Assembly: GCA_963710645.1 (NCBI GenBank)
Contig: CAVQBD010000009.1
Coordinates: 310,001-374,000 of the forward strand
DNA length: 64,000 nucleotides
From: FEB-10 sp963710645
Lineage (GTDB): Bacteria > Acidobacteriota > Thermoanaerobaculia > Thermoanaerobaculales > Sulfomarinibacteraceae
Direction: 5' to 3'
A program made the translations under genes and the position numbers. Under the pieces are notes generated by a model, which did not search any database, was not told where the DNA came from, and saw only the letters and a program-made list of their open reading frames with translations. Positions 1 to 7,426 of this stretch are shown piece by piece (the stretch's first letter is position 1; the number at the start of each line of letters is the position of its first letter).

Positions 1-633
1 AGGGATTTCTACGAGCTGTGTCGGGAGCGACTCGCCCCCAGGGGTGTGATGGCGCAGTGGTGGCCCCTGCCGACCCAGAACTTGGAGGACTCGCGATCGC
101 TCGTGCGGTCGTTCCTGGACGTCTTCCCTTACGCCAGCGCCTGGTCGACCGAGCTCCACGAGGTCCTGCTCGTCGGTTCCCTCGAGCCCCTCGCGTTGGA
201 CGGCCCGCGCGTCGCCGAGCGCTTCGCAGCACCAGGAATCGCGAGCGCCCTGGCCGAGGTCGGCGTGGAGTCGCCGGAGGCGCTGTTGGGGACATGGCTC
301 ACCGGCCGCGAGGGGCTCGAGGCCTTTGCCGGTGACGCGCCGCCCGTGACCGACGACCGACCGCTGATCGAGCACGCGGCCTGGGTCCGCCGGGGCGAAA
401 TCCACAGGGTCCTGCCCCGCCTTCTCGCGCTGGCGACGGACGTTCCCCTCGTCGAGTCGGACCCCCTTCGCTTCGGCGTGAGCGAGGAGGCGCGAGAGCT
501 GCGGCAGCTCTACCGAGCGAGCCTGCTCGCCCTCGAAGGCCAGCAGGAGGAGGCTGTGGCCACGGTGCTCGAAGTGCTGAACCGCGACCCGAACAACCCC
601 TACTACCGCTGGATTGCCCTCGGCGGGCGGTGA
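1..633 (+). CDS. Spermidine synthase-like protein, C-terminal fragment
   Basis: This is the 3' end of a gene that runs in from upstream; the reading frame is open from base 1 and about 210 residues are visible. The segment starting DFYELCRERLAPRG and MAQWWPL resembles the end of the Rossmann methyltransferase-like fold of spermidine-synthase homologues, followed by TDDRPLIEHA, a motif often seen near the end of long bacterial fused MFS/spermidine-synthase proteins. The last 80 residues are helical and leucine/alanine-rich, like a TPR-type tail. No catalytic N-terminal part is visible, so polyamine activity cannot be claimed. The internal ATG at 46 is not the true start. The family call is moderate; the fused membrane domain is inferred, not seen. 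Confidence 0.6.
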   Translation, partial: RDFYELCRERLAPRGVMAQWWPLPTQNLEDSRSLVRSFLDVFPYASAWSTELHEVLLVGSLEPLALDGPRVAERFAAPGIASALAEVGVESPEALLGTWLTGREGLEAFAGDAPPVTDDRPLIEHAAWVRRGEIHRVLPRLLALATDVPLVESDPLRFGVSEEARELRQLYRASLLALEGQQEEAVATVLEVLNRDPNNPYYRWIALGGR

Positions 634-714
634 GAGCGGCCTCCAAGCAGACGGTGGTTTGGCGCCACGCTCACGATCCCGCAACTGCCTACTGCCTTCT
701 TTCTCATCATGTCC

Positions 715-743
715 TTTGCACTTTGTTCCGAGACCGCTATCAT
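715..743 (+). promoter_or_regulatory. Candidate sigma70-type promoter of the DUF481 gene
   Basis: TTTGCA at 715-720 and TATCAT at 738-743 are separated by 17 bases, with the ATG of the following gene 40 bases downstream. A short pair of ACTGCCT heptamers lies just upstream at about 684-697. The match is by eye only. Confidence 0.4.
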
Positions 744-782
744 GTCCACCCATCCGCTTATTTTGGGAGGGAAAACACCAAT

Positions 783-1907
783 ATGAATATCGATGCGCGT
801 GCTCGCGGTCCATTTCGCTTGACCCTTGTCACGCTGCTCATTGCGACGTCGCTGCTCGGGGTGGCCACCGCCCGCGCTCAGGAGGCAGAAAAAGCGTGGA
901 TGCCAGCTGCTCCCGAAGGATTGCCCGAGGATTTCGACTGGATCCGACTGCCGTCGGACGAGTGGCTCAAAGGCAAGGTCATCTCCGTCTACGACGGCAC
1001 GCTCGAGTTCGACAGCGACGAGCTCGGAATGCTCGATTTCGACTTTGACGACATCAAGGAGCTGCGGTCGTCGCGGGTCGTGCAGGTCGGCTTCGAGAAG
1101 CGCGACCCGGCCATCGGGAGGATGTACATGGACGGTGACTCGGTGACGGTCACGGGCGACGCCGGCGACGTTCAGTTCGACCGGTCCGAGATTCTGACCA
1201 TCATCGTCGGCACACCGAAGGAGATCAACTACTGGTCGGGCTATGCCGATCTGGGCGGGAACATCCGCAGCGGCAACGTCGACCAGATCGATTACACAGG
1301 CCGCCTCGGCGCCATGCGGCGAACGGTACGCAACCGGATCGCGTTCGACTACATCGGCAACATCACCCGGATCGATTCGGTGGACACCTCCAACAACCAC
1401 CGCGTCACTCTGGGCTGGGACTATTTCTTGTCCAAGAGACTGTTCGTCAACGTCACCGGCGCCGAGTGGTACCGAGACCCCTTCCAGAACATCGCCAACC
1501 GCTGGACCCTCACCGCAGGTCTCGGCTATCAGATGATCGACACCTCCCGGACCACCTGGAGCGTGACTCTCGGACCCGCCTGGCTGTCCACCCAGTTCGA
1601 AAGCGTGGAGGAGGGCGAGGACGACACCACTTCGAGCGGCGCTGTTCGCCTGGGGACGCACTTCACCCACGAGATCACCGGCGACATCGATTTCTATGCC
1701 CTGTACAACGGCACCTTCACCAACGAGTCCTCCGGCACCTACCTCCACCACTTCGACACCGGGTTGGACTTCGATCTCATCGGCAACCTCGATTTCAACA
1801 TCTCCTGGGTGTGGGACCGGGTGCAGGATCCCCGTCCGCTCGAGGACGGCAGCCTCCCCGAACAGGACGACTACCGCCTCATCTTCGGTCTCGGCTGGGA
1901 TTTCTAG
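783..1907 (+). CDS. DUF481 family outer-membrane protein
   Basis: A 374-residue exported protein. A start at 783 is chosen because GGGAGGG at 765-771 is well placed and a signal peptide follows directly (hydrophobic LTLVTLLIATSLLG, Ala-rich cleavage region ending ARAQ). Residues of about 35-140 form a small beta domain with an SH3-like look (WLKGKVISVYDG). From about residue 145 the protein has alternating aromatic beta-strands typical of DUF481 (YdiY-like) barrels: GYADLGGNIRSGN, NRIAFDYIGN, HRVTLGWDYF, and a C-terminal strand ending in an aromatic residue (GWDF), as expected for BAM insertion. DUF481 proteins are outer-membrane beta-barrels of unknown function. The HAD lipoprotein gene follows 17 bases downstream, so the two are probably co-transcribed. 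Confidence 0.8.
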   Translation: MNIDARARGPFRLTLVTLLIATSLLGVATARAQEAEKAWMPAAPEGLPEDFDWIRLPSDEWLKGKVISVYDGTLEFDSDELGMLDFDFDDIKELRSSRVVQVGFEKRDPAIGRMYMDGDSVTVTGDAGDVQFDRSEILTIIVGTPKEINYWSGYADLGGNIRSGNVDQIDYTGRLGAMRRTVRNRIAFDYIGNITRIDSVDTSNNHRVTLGWDYFLSKRLFVNVTGAEWYRDPFQNIANRWTLTAGLGYQMIDTSRTTWSVTLGPAWLSTQFESVEEGEDDTTSSGAVRLGTHFTHEITGDIDFYALYNGTFTNESSGTYLHHFDTGLDFDLIGNLDFNISWVWDRVQDPRPLEDGSLPEQDDYRLIFGLGWDF

Positions 1908-1924
1908 AAAGGAAAAGACAGATC

Positions 1925-2971
1925 ATGAACGTCCGAACGCCTCGCCAAAAAAACACAGGTCTCGCGATCCTTCTGGGATGCATCATCGCGATGGGATGTG
2001 CACCGTCAACCACGTCGGATTCGGACTCGACCGCCTCAGTACCGCTCGCCGATCCGCTGCAGTCGTGGAACAATGGCCCAGCGAAAACGGCCATCGTCGA
2101 CTTCGTCGCCACGGTCACGGATGCCTCCAGCCCGGACTTCGTCCCCGCGTCGGAGCGCATCGCCACCTTCGACAACGACGGCACCCTGTGGTCCGAACAA
2201 CCGGGCTACTTCCAGCTCCTCTTCGTCCTCGATCGGGTCGAGGCGCTGGCGCCGGAGCATCCCGAGTGGGCGACAACGCAACCCTTCAAGGCTGTGCTGG
2301 ACGGTGATATGGGAGCGCTTGTTGCCGCCGGTGAGCACGGATTGCTCGAACTCCTGATGGCGACCCATGCCGGAATGACGACCGTTGAGTTCGAGGCTGT
2401 CGTCACGGACTGGATCGCCACCGCGACGCACCCGACCACCGGAAGACCGTTCACCGAGATGGTGTACCAACCGATGCTCGAAGTGCTCGATTACCTTCGA
2501 GCCAACGGTTTCAAGACATTCATCGTCTCCGGCGGCGGCATCGAGTTCATGCGCCCATGGGTCGAGGGTGTCTACGGCATCCCGCCGGAGCAGGTGGTGG
2601 GATCGAGCATCTCGACGAAATTCGAGATGCGGGACGGTGAGCCGGTTCTCGTGCGGCTGCCCGAGATCGACTTCATCGACGACAAGGAGGGCAAGCCGGT
2701 GGGCATCAACACCCACATCGGCCGTCGTCCCATCGCCGCCTTTGGCAACTCGGACGGTGACCTGCAAATGTTGCAGTGGACCACGGCAGGAAGTGGCGCG
2801 CGGCTGGGTGTGATCATCCACCACACCGACGCCGAGCGCGAGTGGGCCTACGACCGGGGCTCGCACATCGGTGGCCTGGCGACGGCCCTCGACGAGGCGC
2901 CGGCCTGGGGCTGGATCGTGGTGGACATGAAGAACGACTGGAAGACCATATATCCAGCCGAAACACCCTGA
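1925..2971 (+). CDS. HAD-superfamily hydrolase, predicted lipoprotein
   Basis: 348 residues. The ATG at 1925 opens a lipoprotein signal: hydrophobic LAILLGCIIAMG and a lipobox cysteine at residue 25. HAD motifs are in order: DNDGTLW with nucleophile Asp at 83-87, IVSGGG with the motif II Ser near 202, and GNSDGDLQML near 274-283 for motif IV. The cap between motifs I and II is about 110 residues and helical, as in phosphoserine-phosphatase-like type C1 caps. The protein should be a periplasm-facing phosphatase-like hydrolase; the substrate is unknown. It lies 17 bases after the DUF481 gene and is followed almost at once by heptad arrays. An N-terminally extended reading frame exists but lacks a ribosome site and a signal. 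Confidence 0.8.
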   Translation: MNVRTPRQKNTGLAILLGCIIAMGCAPSTTSDSDSTASVPLADPLQSWNNGPAKTAIVDFVATVTDASSPDFVPASERIATFDNDGTLWSEQPGYFQLLFVLDRVEALAPEHPEWATTQPFKAVLDGDMGALVAAGEHGLLELLMATHAGMTTVEFEAVVTDWIATATHPTTGRPFTEMVYQPMLEVLDYLRANGFKTFIVSGGGIEFMRPWVEGVYGIPPEQVVGSSISTKFEMRDGEPVLVRLPEIDFIDDKEGKPVGINTHIGRRPIAAFGNSDGDLQMLQWTTAGSGARLGVIIHHTDAEREWAYDRGSHIGGLATALDEAPAWGWIVVDMKNDWKTIYPAETP

Positions 2972-2980
2972 GGTGTATCG

Positions 2981-3161
2981 AATTCTCAATTCTCAATTTT
3001 GAGTTCTTAATTCCCCGCTCCCACCCGGATGCTCATCGGGTGGGTGGAAGATCGCGAATTTCCAATTCTCAATTTTGAATTCTAAATTTAATGCCCCCCA
3101 GCGGACCGGACGCGCATCGGCCGGGTGGGGGTCAATTCAAAATTATGAATTCAGAATTAGG
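2981..3161. repeat. Heptad array element: three AT-rich arrays around two GC-rich cores
   Basis: Three runs of 7-bp units (2981-3015 AATTCTC/AATTTTG type; 3057-3091 the same; 3134-3161 AATTCAA/AATTATG, the reverse-complement type) alternate with two GC-rich cores. The first core is a hairpin, CCCACCCG at 3020-3027 pairing with CGGGTGGG at 3037-3044. The second core contains CGGCCGGGTGGGGG. Phase is kept at exactly 7 bp within each array. The element sits between convergent genes. Confidence 0.85.
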
Positions 3162-3179
3162 AACTCGTGAGCCGTGGTG

Positions 3180-6100
3180 TCAGGGCGATTGTGCAGCCTG
3201 CGCCTTTTGCAGTTTCTTGTTGACCTTGCGCATTCCGACGCCGAGGACCCCCTTGGAGTCGGTGGCCGCCTCGTCCAACATCTCATAAAAATCCGAGGTG
3301 TCGGGGTCAGCCACCGTGCCACCCACCGTGACCGGCTGCGTCAGCGGCCGGTATCCATGCTCATCGGTGCCCTCCTGGAGCAGGCCGAGGCCGTTGAAGA
3401 GGATGGTCATGTCCCCGTTGGTCGACAGATCGAGACTGACGTCCAGCGGGCTCTCCACCAGCGGCAGTCCGGGCTCCACCTCCACCCCACCCGACCCCTC
3501 GATCCGGGCCAACGGCGAAGCCACGGACAGCTCGGCGATCGCGAATCGCCGCGGCGTCTCGCGGGCGAGCACGAGGTCGAAGGTGTCGAACTCGAGCGCC
3601 TCCAGTTCGCCGAGCAGGCGGCTGACCGCCTTGAGCTGCTTCGAAAAGGTGATCACGCCCAGCGCCTTGGTGCCGCGGCGCACCCAAGTGTACTGGCCGG
3701 CGAGGCCCCGGAACACCCCGTCCCGGCCGCTGACGTGCATCTCGCCAAGTGTCCCGAGACCCAGGTCCGCCGGGTTGCGCCCATTCCCGGTGGCCACGGT
3801 GCGCACGTCGAAGACGCCTTCGAGCGTCGGCGGCTCCTCCGGGTTGACGGTGCGGAATAGCCGCCCCAGATCGAGCCCGGTGAAGGTCGACTCGAGCCCG
3901 AGCTCGTAGGGAGCTTCGGCCGTTCCGTCGAATCGGATGGCGCCATCGGCCGCAAACTCGGCGCCGAGCATCGACGCCTCGACACCGGTGATCTCGACGG
4001 CGCCAGGATCGACCTCGATGGTGCCGCGGACCGCGGTGAGGTCGGCGCGGGCGAGCTGAAGCGTGCCGAGGTCGAGGCTCGCGGAGCCCGAAATGTCGGA
4101 GCCCCAGAACGGCTCGGTGTCGCGCTTCTCCCGCAGCTTCTCGATGGCTTGCTTCGACCATCGCTGACGGAACTCCGATGTGATCTCCTCCCGCCGGTCG
4201 CCTCGGCGAGCGTCCGGATCGGGCGGCGCCACCAGATGGATCAACCGTGTGACGTCGGCGGCGACCACACTGTCTCCCGTCAAGGAAGACCGGAATCGGT
4301 ACCCCTCACCATCCCTCTGGATGGCGCCCTCGAATCTGAGGTCGGAGGACCCGTTCTCGGACGACATCCTGAACGGGGCCCGCACCTCGAGGTTCTGGCC
4401 CTCCCGCGACACCACGTCGAGCGAGCCGTCCAGATCGGGGAGCGTTCCGTAGTTCTCGACACGCGCATCACGCAGCGCGGCAGAGCCCTGAATGGTCGAC
4501 ACATCGCCGTACGATAGGTCCACCGAACCTCCAACCGTCCCCCCCAGGAAGGCCGGGAGGCCGGTAAAGATCGGTTGTCGGGTCAGCGGTTCGAGGTTGG
4601 CCACAGTCTCGAAGTGGAGGCTCTCGATCGTGGTGCGATCGGTCAACGGCATGACCGCCCTGAGCGTGGCATCGGCGATCGGCGTACCTCGAAGCCCCAG
4701 GGTCGAGAAGTCGATCGACCGCGCCTGCAGACCATCGGCTGAGTACAGCACCTCGTAGGTCAATCCTACCGTCACGCGGTCGAGCAGGGCGGCCTCGTCC
4801 CAGCGCACCGAGACATCCTTAAAAACCAGCTCGTCCTCGGCAACCAGCAGAAGTCCCCCATTTTCGGTCCGGCCCACGAACTGGCCCTGCGGCAGCACCC
4901 CCTCGAGTTCGAAACCGAAGACCCTGGGGAAGAGTTGCTGCAGTTCGAGCGGCGTAACCGTGGCGACAAGAATGTCCGGAGACCCACCATCCACCCAGAC
5001 ACCGAAGGGATCGGCAGCCAGGACAAACGGTCGCAGCTCTTTGAGCTCCAGAAACCGGGTACCGGCGAGGTCGGTCAGGCCGACCTCGACCTCGGTCACC
5101 TCGACCCGACGGCTCGGAATATCGACCACACACTCCTGGCGCCAGCTCAAGGCACCCAGCCGCCCGATACGACCGGTGAAAGCAGGGAAATCCCCCTCGA
5201 ACCAGATCGAGGTGTTGATTCTCGTGCGGCCGTCGCGCAGCGCCTTGAGTTTGATCCGGCCGTCGAGCCGGCCGTCATCTCGGGTCCGTACCGTGATGTC
5301 CTCGAGGGCGACCCTGGCCTCGGTGTTATCGAGGTGGACATGCGGTTCCAGGCCCACAGTGATGTCGTCGGTCGCCGTCATGCCCCGGTAGATCGGTATC
5401 AATCCCCGAACCTCAAACTGCTCGACCGGGCCCAAGCTGAGACCGCGGCCGCCTCCAGCGGCCACCTCGAGTTCACCGTAGAGGTCACCACCCGCGAACT
5501 CGAGTTCCGGAATGAAGGGGCTGATCCAAGCGATGGGCAACCCATCGAAGACGACATTCAGCTCCTGGGTCGACGAGGACTCCCAATCCGGCACCATGGA
5601 GGGAAGGGCGACCTTCAGTGGGGTTTCATTTTCGAATACGATCTTCATCAACGGCCGACCGGCCACGTCGGTAGCATCCAGGGCTGCAGAATCCAATCCG
5701 AGGAACATCCCCTCCAGATCGAGCGCAAAACGGGCACGACCACGCACCGCATCCAGCGACTTCACGGCGTGCTGGAGTTTCGGCAGCCTCAGGGCCAATC
5801 GCCCTTCAAGATCGATCACCGGCCATCGCTCACGGGATGTCCTTGCCTCACCGGAGAAGTTGACGCGAAGGCCCGTTCTGGCCGCCATTTCGAAGCTGGA
5901 GATCTCTGCCTCCAGGACTCCCTCTTTGACCATCATGCGCGGCACGATGGTCACGTCGAGGGGCGGTGGCCGGACGCCGAGCTCTCCCGCCGACAGCTGC
6001 AGTCCGCGGGCTTGGAGGGGCTCGTGGGCCACCAGCGTGAGGTGCCGGGAGTTTATTGGGATGACGTCCAAAATGGCACTGACGGCTCCGTCTTCCACCA

Positions 6101-7352
6101 CCACGGCGGGGTCGAAGCCCCGGGTCCACCGAAGCGGGAATCGGTCCATTTCGATTCGGATGGCCGGCTCCCCCCAGACCTCCGGAACCGCCTGCCAGCT
6201 GTCGAGATCCAGGGTGACGGGCTGCAACGCCTCCAACCACAGGATTTCGTCCATGTCCTTTGGAGTCAATCCAATCCGGAGCCGTCGCGTGGCAAGCTCA
6301 CCGTCGTGAAGCGTGGCGGCCACATCGGCCTCCACCGTCAGGTCGGTCACCTCGGCCAGCCGTGGATCGAAGTCGGCCCAGTTGCGGCCCTCGAAACGTG
6401 ACACCGTATCCAGCTCGAGCCGTTCGTTTTCGAGATCGAGGACCGCCGTTCCCGTGGATCGTCCCCACAGCTCGGGTACGGCTCGGTCTTGGGCAAAGGC
6501 CGCGACCAAGCCCGGTGTGAGTTGAGCCTCCCATGCGGCATCGAAAACCCTGTGAGAGGAGCGGAATCCAGCCTTCGCGTCCAGCAACCGGTGGCCGCCG
6601 GATCCCTCGATCTGCAATCGGTAGGCCTCGATGTCCTCCTCCAGCTCGAGTTCGAGGCTGGTATCAAGGCCCACCGGGTCGTCCCCGACCGAGTGGATGC
6701 CTCCATCTGCAGCGACCATTCTGATCGCACCGGCCCCGTCGATCTCGGTGCCGACCGAAGCGTCGATGTCGGCGACCAGCACGCCTTGGCCGCCGCGGCG
6801 GGACTCGAGGGTGGTGTCGAGCGCGGCCGACGCCTCCCGGTCCGGTCCGATGTTCGACGCCGTCACCGACCACGAACCGACGACGGTCGCCGCGTCGGAC
6901 AGGAGAACGGTGATCGTTCCCTCGGCATCGGCCGAACGAACGACGGCTCGACGAGGCACCCTCGCCAGGGGGGCGAGGCCGTGAAACTCGAAGGGTTCGG
7001 GAGCCTCGTCGTTCTCCACCCCAACAAATGGCCCCAACCGGATGTGAACACCGGTTGCGGAAACCTCGTCGAGGTCAAGCACCAGGTGCCCGAGCGACGA
7101 CCAGAAGGCGATGCCGGCGTCGGCACGTTCGACCGAAATTTCGAGACCGGGGCTACGCAGCTCGAAGTCCTCCACGGAGCCGCCCCACGGTCCGGCCGAC
7201 ACCCGGCCGATGCCGAGGTCCGCCCCGTCCACGCCACCGATCGCGGCTCGAATCAAGGCGGTCTGAACCGGGGGCAGCAGGAGCAGGACGACCAGAATCG
7301 CCAGGGTCGCCGCCGCAACAACGAGAAAGCGCTTCAGACGGATCGCGGCCAC
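3180..7352 (-). CDS. AsmA/TamB-like giant envelope protein
   Basis: 1390 residues. The start is a GTG at 7352 directly preceded by GGGAGGGGAGGCG. Residues 8-28 form one N-terminal membrane anchor (FLVVAAATLAILVVLLLLPPV). The rest is a long periplasmic run of beta-strand repeats (alternating pattern, frequent GxL and LDL segments) as in AsmA, TamB and YhdP-type proteins, which bridge inner and outer membrane and move phospholipids. The last 350 residues (LGEMHVSGRDGVFRG, then VTVGGTVADPD and a short helical tail) resemble the AsmA-like C-terminal domain; the tail VNKKLQKAQAAQSP is basic. It lies 74 bases downstream of the DUF748 gene on the same strand, another protein of this general architecture, so the pair is probably one transcription unit for envelope lipid or outer-membrane assembly. 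The lipid-transport role is family-based inference. Confidence 0.75.
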   Translation of the reverse strand: MAAIRLKRFLVVAAATLAILVVLLLLPPVQTALIRAAIGGVDGADLGIGRVSAGPWGGSVEDFELRSPGLEISVERADAGIAFWSSLGHLVLDLDEVSATGVHIRLGPFVGVENDEAPEPFEFHGLAPLARVPRRAVVRSADAEGTITVLLSDAATVVGSWSVTASNIGPDREASAALDTTLESRRGGQGVLVADIDASVGTEIDGAGAIRMVAADGGIHSVGDDPVGLDTSLELELEEDIEAYRLQIEGSGGHRLLDAKAGFRSSHRVFDAAWEAQLTPGLVAAFAQDRAVPELWGRSTGTAVLDLENERLELDTVSRFEGRNWADFDPRLAEVTDLTVEADVAATLHDGELATRRLRIGLTPKDMDEILWLEALQPVTLDLDSWQAVPEVWGEPAIRIEMDRFPLRWTRGFDPAVVVEDGAVSAILDVIPINSRHLTLVAHEPLQARGLQLSAGELGVRPPPLDVTIVPRMMVKEGVLEAEISSFEMAARTGLRVNFSGEARTSRERWPVIDLEGRLALRLPKLQHAVKSLDAVRGRARFALDLEGMFLGLDSAALDATDVAGRPLMKIVFENETPLKVALPSMVPDWESSSTQELNVVFDGLPIAWISPFIPELEFAGGDLYGELEVAAGGGRGLSLGPVEQFEVRGLIPIYRGMTATDDITVGLEPHVHLDNTEARVALEDITVRTRDDGRLDGRIKLKALRDGRTRINTSIWFEGDFPAFTGRIGRLGALSWRQECVVDIPSRRVEVTEVEVGLTDLAGTRFLELKELRPFVLAADPFGVWVDGGSPDILVATVTPLELQQLFPRVFGFELEGVLPQGQFVGRTENGGLLLVAEDELVFKDVSVRWDEAALLDRVTVGLTYEVLYSADGLQARSIDFSTLGLRGTPIADATLRAVMPLTDRTTIESLHFETVANLEPLTRQPIFTGLPAFLGGTVGGSVDLSYGDVSTIQGSAALRDARVENYGTLPDLDGSLDVVSREGQNLEVRAPFRMSSENGSSDLRFEGAIQRDGEGYRFRSSLTGDSVVAADVTRLIHLVAPPDPDARRGDRREEITSEFRQRWSKQAIEKLREKRDTEPFWGSDISGSASLDLGTLQLARADLTAVRGTIEVDPGAVEITGVEASMLGAEFAADGAIRFDGTAEAPYELGLESTFTGLDLGRLFRTVNPEEPPTLEGVFDVRTVATGNGRNPADLGLGTLGEMHVSGRDGVFRGLAGQYTWVRRGTKALGVITFSKQLKAVSRLLGELEALEFDTFDLVLARETPRRFAIAELSVASPLARIEGSGGVEVEPGLPLVESPLDVSLDLSTNGDMTILFNGLGLLQEGTDEHGYRPLTQPVTVGGTVADPDTSDFYEMLDEAATDSKGVLGVGMRKVNKKLQKAQAAQSP

Positions 7353-7426
7353 CGCCTCCCCTCCCGCTCCTTGAACCCCCTACGCAACCGGGGCACAGTG
7401 TCCAGCGTGGAGTTCGCCATGTCGTG

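Noticed and set aside
2981..3161. CRISPR-like array
   Set aside because: Units are 7 bp without spacers or cas genes; architecture is tandem arrays and GC cores.
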